In this document: positions 27,159 to 34,358 of the stretch, one piece after another
Layout of the letters: each line of letters starts with the position of its first letter
Numbering within the stretch: position 1 is the first letter of the stretch
Source of the DNA: an uncultured Paracoccaceae bacterium
GTDB lineage: Bacteria > Pseudomonadota > Alphaproteobacteria > Rhodobacterales > Rhodobacteraceae
Reading direction: 5' to 3'
Assembly: GCA_937883775.1 (NCBI GenBank)
Contig: CAKZXZ010000200.1
Location: 1 to 34,358, forward strand
Length of the DNA: 34,358 bases
The notes under the pieces: generated by a model
What the model saw: only the letters and a program-made list of their open reading frames with translations
Told to the model about the DNA's origin: nothing
Databases searched by the model: none
Position numbers and translations under genes: made by a program

Positions 27159-27623
27159 TCAGAAGAATATCTCTCGCGGTGTGAAGACGTTCAAAAGCAT
27201 CGCGAAGAGACCATACATGACCGCCAGAAACCCAGCGGTTATGAGCACGCGCTTGATCCAGGTTTTCGCCTCGTTGTGCGGAGCCGGATCATAGAGCGAT
27301 AACAGAATGAAAAAGACGGCAGTCGCGGCAGTGTAAAAGCCTAAGCCCTTAGCCGCCCAGTAGACAAAGACCAATGCCACGATGAGGCCAGGCAGGATAT
27401 TCATCATCGATTGGCGATCCAGCCCATTGCCGACTTTCGTCTTACCAAGCAGCGCCTTGCCGAAGGTCCAAAGCGCTAGAACCGCAAACACTGTCGAGAT
27501 CAGACGCGGGAACAGAAAGGCGGCAGCTGGTTCCTGGGTGTAGCTGATATAGGCGACGGTCAGCCCGACCGCGGCGACGATGCCACTGGCAAAGATATGC
27601 TGGGTACGGGGCAGGTCGGTCAT
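27159..27623 (-). CDS. TTT transporter small membrane subunit (TctB family)
   Basis: A 154-residue membrane protein with four hydrophobic stretches (about 12-28, 38-54, 76-110, 125-145), the size and layout of TctB, the small subunit of tripartite tricarboxylate transporters, which pairs with TctA in the inner membrane. TctB proteins share little sequence, so context is the main support: its ATG at 27623 overlaps the tctA stop by four bases (ATGA), and tctC follows after 40 bases. A longer frame upstream to 28049 lies antiparallel in frame over tctA and has no membrane pattern, so I take 27623 as the start. Confidence 0.88.
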   Translation of the reverse strand: MTDLPRTQHIFASGIVAAVGLTVAYISYTQEPAAAFLFPRLISTVFAVLALWTFGKALLGKTKVGNGLDRQSMMNILPGLIVALVFVYWAAKGLGFYTAATAVFFILLSLYDPAPHNEAKTWIKRVLITAGFLAVMYGLFAMLLNVFTPREIFF

Positions 27624-29149
27624 GACAGCGCCTCTTCCTTTTTGACGGCGTCGTCTTTGGTGGTGTAGCGGCGATTGCGCAGCTCCATCCAGACGGAATA
27701 GGCGATGGAGGCGACAACGATCCCGATCAGCGTCAGGTTCAACGCGCCAGTGAAGAAATACTGCCCCACGCTGGAGGTCGCATTGGCGATCATGCTGCCT
27801 TGAATGAAGTTTGCCTCGGCAATTGGGCCAAGGATCAGACCCAGCACCAGAGGTGCGGCGGAAAAGCCGAACCGCTCGAGAAAATACATCGCCGTGCCCA
27901 GCGCCATCATGACATAGACATCGCCCATCGAGTTCTGCACCGAATAGCTGCCGAACACCGCAAGTCCCAGCACAACAGCGGCCATCACGGCGTTGGGCAC
28001 TTGGGCAACCCGTGCAGCGAGGCCCGCTACGTAAAGCCCGAAGATGCACATCAGAATTTGGCCGATTAGCATCGAATTGATGAAGGTCCAGGCGACTTGC
28101 GGGTGGTTGTCAAACAGGTCACTGCCCGGAAAAATCCCGTGGATCAGCAGACCACCCAACAAAACAGCGGCGGTGGGCGAGCCGGGGATCGAAAGCGTCA
28201 GAAGCGGCACCAAAGAGGGGCCGACCATCGCGTTATTGGCGCTCTCAGCCGCGATCACACCTTCACTGTGGCCTGTGCCGAACTTCTCGCGCTCGGGGCT
28301 CATCTTCTTGGATTGGTCATAGGCCACTAGCCCGGCGATCTGGCCACCGACACCGGGGATCAGGCCGATGATGGAACCGGTCAGCGTGCCGATGCCAAGC
28401 GCACGGGTCCGGCGGAAGACCTCGCGGAACGCGTCACTGATGGGGTGTTTTTGAACAGTTAGCACTTCGGCATCCAAGCGCGTGCGACCCTTGGCAAACA
28501 TGGTGATGACTTGCGGGATCGCAAAGAGGCCGATCAGCGCTGGGATCACGTTGATACCGCCCGAGACGCTGGGATGAAAGATAAAGCGCTGTGCGCCCAT
28601 GATGTCATCAAAGCCGATAGTGGCCAGCCAAAGCCCGATGCATCCCGCAAGGAGGCCTTTAACGACCGAACTGGAGTCGAGCGAACCGATCACGGTGACC
28701 CCAAGGATCGCGAGCCAGAACAAATGCGACGGCCCAAACGCCAGCGCCCATTGCGCCAACATTGGCGTCAAGAAGATCAGCAGCATCACGCCAAAAACCC
28801 CGCCTACAGCCGACGCGAGGAAGGACAGTTGCAGCGCGCGGGCCCCTTCGCCTTTTTGCGCCATAGTGTGACCATCAAGCGTGGTCGCGATATTCGCAGG
28901 CGCACCTGGAATTTTCAGCAAGATCGCACTGACCGCGCCGCCCGCGACCGTCGATGTATAGGCCGCGCCGAGCAGGATAAGACCCTGAGCAGGCTCTAGC
29001 CGGAAGGTGAAGGGGATCAGCAAAGCGACGGCCATGGTTGGCGATAAGCCCGGTGTCGCCCCAAGGATCAGCCCGCCGATGGTGCCCAGCAAAAGCAGGC
29101 CGAAATTGATCGGCGTGAAGACATCGCCAAAATAGGCCAGAAATTCCAA
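27620..29149 (-). CDS. TTT transporter large membrane subunit (TctA family)
   Basis: The 509-residue large permease subunit with about 12 hydrophobic helices. Family blocks are GTIGGLILGATPGLSPTMAVALLIPFTF near the N-terminus (glycine-rich loop GATPGLSPTMA), YTSTVAGGAVSAILLKIPGAPANIATTLDG, and a second glycine-rich region GLIPGVGGQIA, as known for TctA. I read the start as a TTG at 29149 (TTG GAA TTT), with the strong ribosome site GGGAGGAG a few bases upstream; no ATG lies nearby in frame. First gene of the operon, 106 bases from the divergent LacI-family regulator. Confidence 0.94.
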   Translation of the reverse strand: MEFLAYFGDVFTPINFGLLLLGTIGGLILGATPGLSPTMAVALLIPFTFRLEPAQGLILLGAAYTSTVAGGAVSAILLKIPGAPANIATTLDGHTMAQKGEGARALQLSFLASAVGGVFGVMLLIFLTPMLAQWALAFGPSHLFWLAILGVTVIGSLDSSSVVKGLLAGCIGLWLATIGFDDIMGAQRFIFHPSVSGGINVIPALIGLFAIPQVITMFAKGRTRLDAEVLTVQKHPISDAFREVFRRTRALGIGTLTGSIIGLIPGVGGQIAGLVAYDQSKKMSPEREKFGTGHSEGVIAAESANNAMVGPSLVPLLTLSIPGSPTAAVLLGGLLIHGIFPGSDLFDNHPQVAWTFINSMLIGQILMCIFGLYVAGLAARVAQVPNAVMAAVVLGLAVFGSYSVQNSMGDVYVMMALGTAMYFLERFGFSAAPLVLGLILGPIAEANFIQGSMIANATSSVGQYFFTGALNLTLIGIVVASIAYSVWMELRNRRYTTKDDAVKKEEALS

Positions 29150-29255
29150 GGCGCTCCTCCCAAAGCAAACCTGTAGCTTGACGCTTCAGCGTAGGGGATG
29201 AAAATAGTATTGCAAATGTTTTCATTTTAATGCTCAAAAATGGGAATAACTTCCT
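29150..29255. promoter_or_regulatory. Divergent promoter region between the TTT operon and its LacI regulator
   Basis: This 106-base spacer must carry promoters for both the transporter operon (minus) and the regulator gene (plus). It is unusually AT-rich for this genome in its right half. A LacI-type operator lies at 29211-29224. A TTGACG at 29178-29183 could be a -35 on the plus strand but no good -10 follows at proper spacing, so no core promoter is called. Confidence 0.6.
29211..29224. promoter_or_regulatory. Candidate LacI-family operator
   Basis: TGCAAA-TG-TTTTCA is a 14-base near-palindrome matching the general LacI-family operator pattern TGnAAnCGnTTnCA except that the centre is TG instead of CG. 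It lies in the spacer between the divergent tctA and LacI-family genes, 31 bases before the regulator ATG. A further half-site-like TGAAAA begins at 29199, opposed to the TTTTCA of this operator. It probably controls both genes, with the substrate or its CoA product as inducer (inference). Confidence 0.6.
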
Positions 29256-30275
29256 ATGATGAAAGACAAAAAATCCGATATTGTCGCTGTGGCAAGGGCT
29301 GCTAAAGTATCCCCTTCAACGGTGTCGCGCAGCTTTAATCATCCTGAACTGGTCAAAGCATCGACTCGCAAAAAGATCGACCGGGCGGTGCGCAAGCTGG
29401 GCTATATTCGCAACCGCGCCGCCCAGACCATTCACGGCATTCGCAGTGGCACAGTTGGGTTGATCGTGCCGACCGTCGACAACGCGATCTTCGCGGAATT
29501 GATCCAAAGCTTTACCGACGCGATCGAGCGGATGGGCTTTACCATCTTGCTGGCTTCGCACGGATATGACCTGCAACGCGAATACGCGCTTGCGCGCAAA
29601 ATGCTAGAGCATCGGGTGGACGGCATGGCCTTGATCGGCACCGAACACGAGGCCGAGACCCTGCATTTGCTTACGCGCCAGGGGATCCCCTCTGTCCTGC
29701 TATGGAGCTATGCGCAGGAGACAGTCTTTCCCAGCATTGGCGCTGACAATCTAGAGGTCGGGCATCTGGTCGGCCACCATATCGGGCAATTGGGGCACAG
29801 CGAGGTTGCGATGCTGTTTCCACCCCTGACCGGCAATGACCGTGCGGCCCATAGACAGCGGGGCGTAGAAGACGCCTTGGCCCAATTCGACGTCCGCGTG
29901 CCAAAACACCGCCAGCTCGAGACACCCTATAGCGTCAGCGACGCCAAAGACGCGGTTGACCGACTTATCGAAGAGGGCAATGCGCCCACCGCTTTGATCT
30001 GTGGGAATGATGTGCTGGCTTGGGGTGCGCTTCATGCGCTGTCCCGGCGGGGGTTGCGCGTGCCCGAAGACATCAGCGTGACCGGCATCGGTGATTTCAA
30101 AGGCTCACGCGCATTTGAGCCTGCATTGACGACCGTCAGGATCCCCGCCAATCAGATCGGCGCAAAGGCCGCAGGTATGATCGCTGAAAGGATCATAGCC
30201 TCGCAAGAGACGTCATCTGGCGAATTGGTCCGACCTGAGTTGATGATCCGCGATACCAGCGCGCCACCAAGGTGA
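29256..30275 (+). CDS. LacI family transcriptional regulator
   Basis: A 339-residue regulator. The N-terminal LacI helix-turn-helix (about 8-28, VAVARAAKVSPSTVSRSFNH) is followed by the hinge helix region (RNRAAQTIHG) and a periplasmic-binding-protein-like sensor domain from about 66 (GTVGLIVPTVDNAIFAELI) to the end, with the usual TGIGDFKGSRAFEPALTTVRIP block. It starts ATGATG at 29256 with only a weak ribosome site (GGGAA). It is divergent from the tct-sau operon and is the likely specific regulator of it. The ligand is unknown. It ends 13 bases from the convergent fmdB stop. Confidence 0.92.
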   Translation: MMKDKKSDIVAVARAAKVSPSTVSRSFNHPELVKASTRKKIDRAVRKLGYIRNRAAQTIHGIRSGTVGLIVPTVDNAIFAELIQSFTDAIERMGFTILLASHGYDLQREYALARKMLEHRVDGMALIGTEHEAETLHLLTRQGIPSVLLWSYAQETVFPSIGADNLEVGHLVGHHIGQLGHSEVAMLFPPLTGNDRAAHRQRGVEDALAQFDVRVPKHRQLETPYSVSDAKDAVDRLIEEGNAPTALICGNDVLAWGALHALSRRGLRVPEDISVTGIGDFKGSRAFEPALTTVRIPANQIGAKAAGMIAERIIASQETSSGELVRPELMIRDTSAPPR

Positions 30276-30287
30276 GGGCGCATCAGA

Positions 30288-30605
30288 TCAGTGCGAAAGC
30301 ATCCATGGTCGATGTGATCGCAGGCTCTTTGATCCATCCGAGTGCTGTAGAGCTTTACTGCGGATTTTTTGGCCACTTGGTTTCAGGCCGTACTCCTTAC
30401 TGCGTTTCGGACTATGCGCCGACCGCTCATTGATTGCGTGGGCACGCCGGACCGCAGACGACGCCGTCGAAATCTGTGGGACAGTCAAAGCGCGCGGTGC
30501 CGATGCGCCACAGGTCGGGCATGTGCAGGGATCGGCAAAACAGCTCACGGATGCAGCGCTTTGAAAGATACCGCAATCGCCGCATTTGTAGTCGTAGAGT
30601 GGCAT
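30288..30605 (-). CDS. fmdB: FmdB-family zinc ribbon protein
   Basis: A 105-residue protein with an N-terminal zinc ribbon: MPLYDYKCGDCG, then C-x-C-P-x-C-G, with Cys8, Cys11, Cys28 and Cys31 as likely ligands. This is the FmdB signature; FmdB was first described as a putative regulator next to formamidase. The C-terminal 60 residues are basic, Ser/Lys/Arg-rich and look disordered. It lies 61 bases behind fmdA, with a terminator-like hairpin between the two, and its ribosome site is AAAGGA. The role (regulation, RNA or DNA contact) is not known. Confidence 0.82.
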   Translation of the reverse strand: MPLYDYKCGDCGIFQSAASVSCFADPCTCPTCGASAPRALTVPQISTASSAVRRAHAINERSAHSPKRSKEYGLKPSGQKIRSKALQHSDGSKSLRSHRPWMLSH

Positions 30606-30621
30606 GGATCATCCTTTTACG

Positions 30622-30656
30622 AAAAAGGGGAGCACGGCCCAGGTCGTGGGCCGTGC
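30622..30656 (-). terminator. Hairpin between fmdA and fmdB, likely partial terminator
   Basis: On the minus strand GCACGGCCC (complement of 30656-30648) and GGGCCGTGC (complement of 30640-30632) form nine perfect pairs around a seven-base loop, followed by TCCCCTTTTT. It is directly behind the fmdA stop and just ahead of the fmdB ribosome site. It would reduce but perhaps not abolish readthrough into fmdB. Confidence 0.75.
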
Positions 30657-30666
30657 ACGAAACAAT

Positions 30667-31932
30667 TTACAGGTCAGGTGCGACGGGTACGTTGACAGAG
30701 CCATCAAGATACTTGGTCGGTCCATCCGGCCCGGGCATCAGGTCCCCTTCGAAGATGTCCGTTGGCAGCCACAGGGTTGCGCAGGCGTTTGGATAATCCA
30801 CGATACCCGACACATGCCCCTGGACAGGGGCCGTCCCGAGGATCGCAAGGCCCTGCTCGCGCGAATAGCCAAACTTGGTCATGTATTCGATCGCGTTGAG
30901 GCAGGCCTGACGGTAGGCCTCTGTCATATCGACGTAATGCTGGTTTCCATCATTATCGACCGAGATGCCCTCGAAGATGAGGTAATCATCGTAGTTCGGC
31001 GTGACAGGTGATGGTTTGAACATTGGGTTTTTGACGCCGTACTTTGCAATACCGTCCTTGATGATGCTGACTTTGACGTGCAACCAGCTGGCCATTTCGA
31101 TGCCGCCGCAGAAGGTGATCTCGCCGTCACCTTGGCTGAAATGGGTGTCACCCATCGAAAGCCCGCCGCCTTCCACATAGACCGGGAAGTAGCAGACCGA
31201 ACCGCGGGACAGGTCTTTGATATCGCAGTTGCCGCCATTTTCGCGCGGCGGCAGTGTACGCGCGGCTTCGGCTGCTGCAGCATCACGGGCGTCACCGGTC
31301 ATCTTGCCCATATGTGCGGCTTGGGTGTTGGGCAGTTCCGCCAATGCAGGGACACGTGTGGGGTTCGTGTCAAAGAGCGTCTTTTCGCGTGCATTCCATG
31401 TGTCCAGCATCTCGCGGCTGGGCAAGGTGCCGATCAAGCCGGGATGGATGAGGCCTGCAAAGCGCACGCCGGGGACATGCCGCGAGGTCGTGAACATGCC
31501 TTTGAAATCCCAGATGGATTTCTGCGCGGTTGGAAACTGCTCTTGCAGAAAGCCGCCGCCGTTGTTCTTTGAGAACACGCCGTTAAAGCCCCATTGGCTG
31601 CGGTCCAGCGGCCCGACATCCAGCAGCTCAACAACAAGAAGGTCGCCTGGCTGGGCACCGCGCACACCGATAGGCCCGGACAGGTAGTGGACCTGTGGAA
31701 GCTCTACATCGCGCACGTCGGCGGCGTCATCATTGTTCGCGATCTGTGTGCCGGTCCAATCATAGGCCTCGACGATGAAGTCATCGCCGGGATCGACCCA
31801 CTCGATAATCGGGATGTCCGGGTGCCACCGGTTGTGGATTTTCTCGTTGGTGTGTGGGCTTTCGTCGAGGTTGACCCTGATTAACGTGTCCGCCGAATAG
31901 GACGCGGTCGGCGTCTGAAGAGTGTCTGGCAT
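30667..31932 (-). CDS. fmdA: Formamidase (acetamidase/formamidase family)
   Basis: FmdA hydrolyses formamide (and more weakly other short amides) to formate and ammonia in the cytoplasm. The 421-residue product shows the family blocks VDPGDDFIVEAYDWTG, VHYLSGPIGVRGAQPGDLLVVELLDVGP, and GGNCDIKDLSRGSVCYFPVYVEGGGLSMGDTHFSQGDGEITFCGGIEM (key parts: NCDIKDL, GDTHFSQGDGE). Length is close to the 405-410 of described formamidases. An AGGAGG site precedes the ATG. It follows urtE after 27 bases, so the transporter and hydrolase share a transcript, which suggests amide uptake for nitrogen. Acetamide as main substrate is possible. Confidence 0.92.
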   Translation of the reverse strand: MPDTLQTPTASYSADTLIRVNLDESPHTNEKIHNRWHPDIPIIEWVDPGDDFIVEAYDWTGTQIANNDDAADVRDVELPQVHYLSGPIGVRGAQPGDLLVVELLDVGPLDRSQWGFNGVFSKNNGGGFLQEQFPTAQKSIWDFKGMFTTSRHVPGVRFAGLIHPGLIGTLPSREMLDTWNAREKTLFDTNPTRVPALAELPNTQAAHMGKMTGDARDAAAAEAARTLPPRENGGNCDIKDLSRGSVCYFPVYVEGGGLSMGDTHFSQGDGEITFCGGIEMASWLHVKVSIIKDGIAKYGVKNPMFKPSPVTPNYDDYLIFEGISVDNDGNQHYVDMTEAYRQACLNAIEYMTKFGYSREQGLAILGTAPVQGHVSGIVDYPNACATLWLPTDIFEGDLMPGPDGPTKYLDGSVNVPVAPDL

Positions 31933-31959
31933 TGGTAGTATCCTCCTGGTCAGGTTTGA

Positions 31960-32649
31960 TTAAACGGATAGGAATTTCGCGACGCGCTCTTCATCGATGC
32001 CGTCACGGGGGGTGTCGTGTACGAAGGTGCCGTTCTCGATCACGATCACGCGGTCAGCGACATCAAGCGCAAAGCTCAGCACCTGTTCGGACACGATGAT
32101 CGTGAGGCCCTTCTGATCGCGGATCTTGCGCAGCGTCCGGGCCATTTCGCGGATGATCGACGGCTGAATGCCTTCGGTCGGCTCGTCCAGCAGAAGAACC
32201 TTTGGCTCGCTGGCCAGCGCTCGGGCGATGGCAAGTTGCTGTTGCTGACCGCCTGAGAGGTTGCCGCCACGGCGCGACTTCATCTCAAGCAGGACAGGAA
32301 ACAGCTCATAGATATCCTCGGGCACCGTCTTTGATCCGGTTGAGGTCAGACCGGTCTCGATATTCTCGCGCACGGTCATTGCCGAAAAGATCATCCGGCC
32401 TTGCGGCACATAGGCGATGCCCGACGACACGCGCTGATGCGGCTTCATGCCGGCAATCGACGTCTCGCCCACTTTGGCGTCGCCGTCCTTTTCCGGCACG
32501 ATGCCCATGAGCGTCTTCATCAGGGTGGTCTTGCCCATCCCGTTGCGGCCCATGATCGCGACGATCTCGGCGGGTTTCACATCCAGATCAAGGCTGTGCA
32601 GCACCTCGGACTCGCCGTAGGCCGCGCATAAATTTTCAACGGACAGCAT
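31960..32649 (-). CDS. urtE: Urea/short-chain amide ABC transporter ATP-binding protein UrtE
   Basis: One of two ATPases of a branched-chain-amino-acid type (HAAT) ABC importer for urea or short amides. The 229-residue product has Walker A GRNGMGKTT (34-42), the signature LSGGQQQQLAIARALA and Walker B VLLLDEPTEGI. The N-terminus MLSVENLCAAYGESEVLHSLDLDV is typical of UrtE/LivF. It begins 12 bases after urtD ends and is followed by fmdA. With formamidase in the same operon the importer may serve formamide/acetamide; in Methylophilus an equivalent fmdDEF transporter is linked to fmdA. Confidence 0.92.
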   Translation of the reverse strand: MLSVENLCAAYGESEVLHSLDLDVKPAEIVAIMGRNGMGKTTLMKTLMGIVPEKDGDAKVGETSIAGMKPHQRVSSGIAYVPQGRMIFSAMTVRENIETGLTSTGSKTVPEDIYELFPVLLEMKSRRGGNLSGGQQQQLAIARALASEPKVLLLDEPTEGIQPSIIREMARTLRKIRDQKGLTIIVSEQVLSFALDVADRVIVIENGTFVHDTPRDGIDEERVAKFLSV

Positions 32650-32661
32650 GGCGGGTCTCCT

Positions 32662-33411
32662 TCAATGGCCCAGATAGACTTCGACAACTTTGGGATCGTT
32701 CTGCACCCGCTCCATCGAGCCTTCGGACAGGGTCTTGCCTTGGTGCAGAACCGTGACGCGGGTGGCGATATCGGCGACGAAACCCATGTCATGCTCGATC
32801 ACGATGACAGAGCGGTCCGCGATGATCTTGTTCAGCAGTTCGGCGGTTTTCTTGCGTTCGGCCACCGACATGCCTGCGACGGGTTCGTCCAGCATCAGCA
32901 GTTCGGGGTCCTGGATCAGCAGCATCCCGATCTCGAGCCACTGTTTTTGACCGTGGCTTAGAAATGCTGCTTTCTCGTCCAGCAGATCGCTTAGGAAAAT
33001 CGTCTCGGCAATCTCGGCGATGCGGGCCTTGACCTCTTGATCGCGGCGGAAAGCCAGCGCGCCAAAGACACTGTGACCGCGTGGATAAGACAGCTCAAGA
33101 TTCTCGAAAACGGTGAGGTCTTCGTAGACCGAGGGCGTCTGGAACTTGCGTCCGACCCCGGCCAGAACGATCTGATCCTCGCGCTTATTCAGCAGTTCGG
33201 TGCCTTTGAAATTCACCGATCCGGCCGTCGCTTTCGTGCGTCCGCAGATCAGGTCAAGCACGGTAGTTTTGCCCGCGCCATTGGGCCCGATGATAACGCG
33301 GCATTCGTTCGGTTCCACGTAAAAGCTTAGGTCATCGACCGCTTTGAACCCGTCGAACGACACGGTGAGCCCTTCGACGGCAAGCACGTAATTTGGGTTG
33401 TTACCAAGCAT
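32662..33411 (-). CDS. urtD: Urea/short-chain amide ABC transporter ATP-binding protein UrtD
   Basis: The LivG-type ATPase partner of UrtE, 249 residues. It has Walker A GPNGAGKTT (around 40-48), the distinctive UrtD signature LSHGQKQWLEIGM in place of the ordinary LSGGQ, and Walker B LLMLDEPVAGMS, then IEHDMGF for the H-loop. The C-terminus VQNDPKVVEVYLGH is also standard for UrtD. Its start lies nine bases beyond the urtC stop on the minus strand. Confidence 0.93.
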   Translation of the reverse strand: MLGNNPNYVLAVEGLTVSFDGFKAVDDLSFYVEPNECRVIIGPNGAGKTTVLDLICGRTKATAGSVNFKGTELLNKREDQIVLAGVGRKFQTPSVYEDLTVFENLELSYPRGHSVFGALAFRRDQEVKARIAEIAETIFLSDLLDEKAAFLSHGQKQWLEIGMLLIQDPELLMLDEPVAGMSVAERKKTAELLNKIIADRSVIVIEHDMGFVADIATRVTVLHQGKTLSEGSMERVQNDPKVVEVYLGH

Positions 33412-33420
33412 ATCCGCCTC

Positions 33421-34358
33421 CTATTCCGCAGCCGCTTTGGCCGCCGGTTTCGGGCTGGCCTCGGGGACAGATTTCTTGAACAACGCCGCGATGCGCGGGG
33501 CGATATGTTCGGAATAGACGCCTGCCAGACCGTTCGGGAACAGCATCACGACCGCGATGAACAGCCCGCCAAGGCCAAGCAACCACAGTTCGGGAAAGCT
33601 TTCCGACAGCGAGGTTTTGGCCCAGTTGACTAGCAGAGCGCCGTAGACCGCACCGACGATGGACAGCCGACCGCCGACCGCGCAGAAAATCACCATCTCG
33701 ATCGACGGCACGATGCCAACCAGCGTGGGCGACATGAAGCCGACCTGAAGCGTGAACATCGCGCCGCCAATGCCTGCGAAAGCAGCCCCCAGACAGAAGA
33801 TGAAGATCTTGAAACTGGCCACGTCATAGCCCGAAAACCGCACGCGATCTTCCTGATCTCGCATCGCGATTAGCAGGCGCCCCAGCTTGGATTTGCGCAC
33901 AAATTGCGCAATGGCGAGGCAGGCAAATAGCAGCACGCCATTGACATAATACAGGATTTCTTTCGCTTCATTGGTGCGGATATCCCAGCCGTTCAGCGTC
34001 CGCAGATCGGTGATGCCGTTCACGCCGCCGGTGTAGCCTTGCTGGCCGATGATGAGGATCGTCAGGATGGCAGCGAAGGCTTGCGTGATGATGGCGAAAT
34101 AAACGCCCCCCACCCGTCTGCGGAACATGGCGACGCCGATGATAAAGGCGAAGACAACCGGTACAGCGACGACGGCGAACAGCGCAAAGGCAAGGCTGTT
34201 GAACGGCTCCCACCACCACGGCAGCGCGTTCAGCTGGTTCCAGTCCATGAAGTCGGGGATGCCCGGCGTCGACTGGATCGCCGTGTTCTCGGGCGTTGAG
34301 GCCTCAAGCTTGAGAAACATCGCCATGCAATAGCCCCCGAGGCCGAAGAAGACGCCTT
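33421..34358 (-). CDS. urtC: Urea/short-chain amide ABC transporter permease UrtC (5' end missing)
   Basis: The LivM-type permease of the transporter. The frame stays open to the window edge: beyond the internal Met at 34326 it reads GVFFGLGGYCMAMF, the conserved glycine-rich start of the transmembrane domain, so the true start is outside the window and 312 residues are seen. Many hydrophobic helices are evident, together with the EAA-like region SKLGRLLIAMRDQEDRVRFSGYDV and GGRLSIVGAVYGALLVNWAKTSL. The C-terminal tail is Ala/Pro/Lys-rich. urtA and urtB are expected to the right of the window. Confidence 0.9.
   Translation of the reverse strand, partial: GVFFGLGGYCMAMFLKLEASTPENTAIQSTPGIPDFMDWNQLNALPWWWEPFNSLAFALFAVVAVPVVFAFIIGVAMFRRRVGGVYFAIITQAFAAILTILIIGQQGYTGGVNGITDLRTLNGWDIRTNEAKEILYYVNGVLLFACLAIAQFVRKSKLGRLLIAMRDQEDRVRFSGYDVASFKIFIFCLGAAFAGIGGAMFTLQVGFMSPTLVGIVPSIEMVIFCAVGGRLSIVGAVYGALLVNWAKTSLSESFPELWLLGLGGLFIAVVMLFPNGLAGVYSEHIAPRIAALFKKSVPEASPKPAAKAAAE

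Overview
The window looks like chromosome from a marine alphaproteobacterium of the Rhodobacterales (Roseobacter group). The basis is the detached F1 operon atpHAGDC without F0 genes, the hisC-tyrA-extensin cluster beside a DUF2125 gene, an rpsD of alphaproteobacterial type, a tripartite tricarboxylate transporter cluster, GTG/TTG starts, and high-GC codon use. This assignment comes from gene content and protein recognition, not from a database search. All of the window reads as ordinary, well-kept coding DNA: I see no insertion sequence, integrase, tRNA, rRNA or CRISPR array.

Layout. 1-322 is non-coding with two hairpin repeats; 323-574 is a tiny exported protein. 638-988 is an H-type lectin domain protein, directly behind the F1-ATPase operon (1094-5934, minus strand). 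6234-9475 holds housekeeping and detoxification genes: a RidA-family protein, a Bcr/CflA-type drug exporter, a methyltransferase-like protein and glyoxalase II. 9659-12939 is clpA translationally coupled to a secreted M23 peptidase. 12940-15702 (minus) is a two-gene ExbB/MotA plus MotB/OmpA unit, predicted to be an ion-driven envelope motor whose MotB-like partner has a very long coiled coil. 15769-20117 contains a ChaC-like gamma-glutamylcyclotransferase, a DUF2125 protein and the tightly overlapped hisC-tyrA-extensin operon. 20226-20846 is rpsD with a clear promoter, leader hairpins and terminator. 21000-23088 holds a Hint-domain protein and an LpxR-type lipid A deacylase.

The right third is metabolic. 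23196-29149 (minus) is a coupled operon tctA-tctB-tctC-acylating aldehyde dehydrogenase-AMP-forming acyl-CoA ligase, divergent from a LacI-family regulator at 29256-30275. The ligase/dehydrogenase pair matches the logic of the known sulfoacetate pathway (SauT, SauS), here joined to a TTT transporter and a LacI regulator instead of the MFS carrier SauU. A LacI-type operator candidate lies at 29211-29224 between the divergent genes. 30288-34358 (minus) is the end of a urea/short-chain amide ABC transporter operon (urtC, cut by the window edge, then urtD and urtE) leading into formamidase fmdA and a zinc-ribbon fmdB. This suggests uptake and hydrolysis of formamide or related amides as a nitrogen source.

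The most notable items are the sau-like TTT cluster with its operator, the ExbB/MotB-like motor pair, the Hint-domain protein, the small exported protein with a duplicated motif, and the lectin gene next to the ATP synthase. None can be called a wholly new system from sequence alone.
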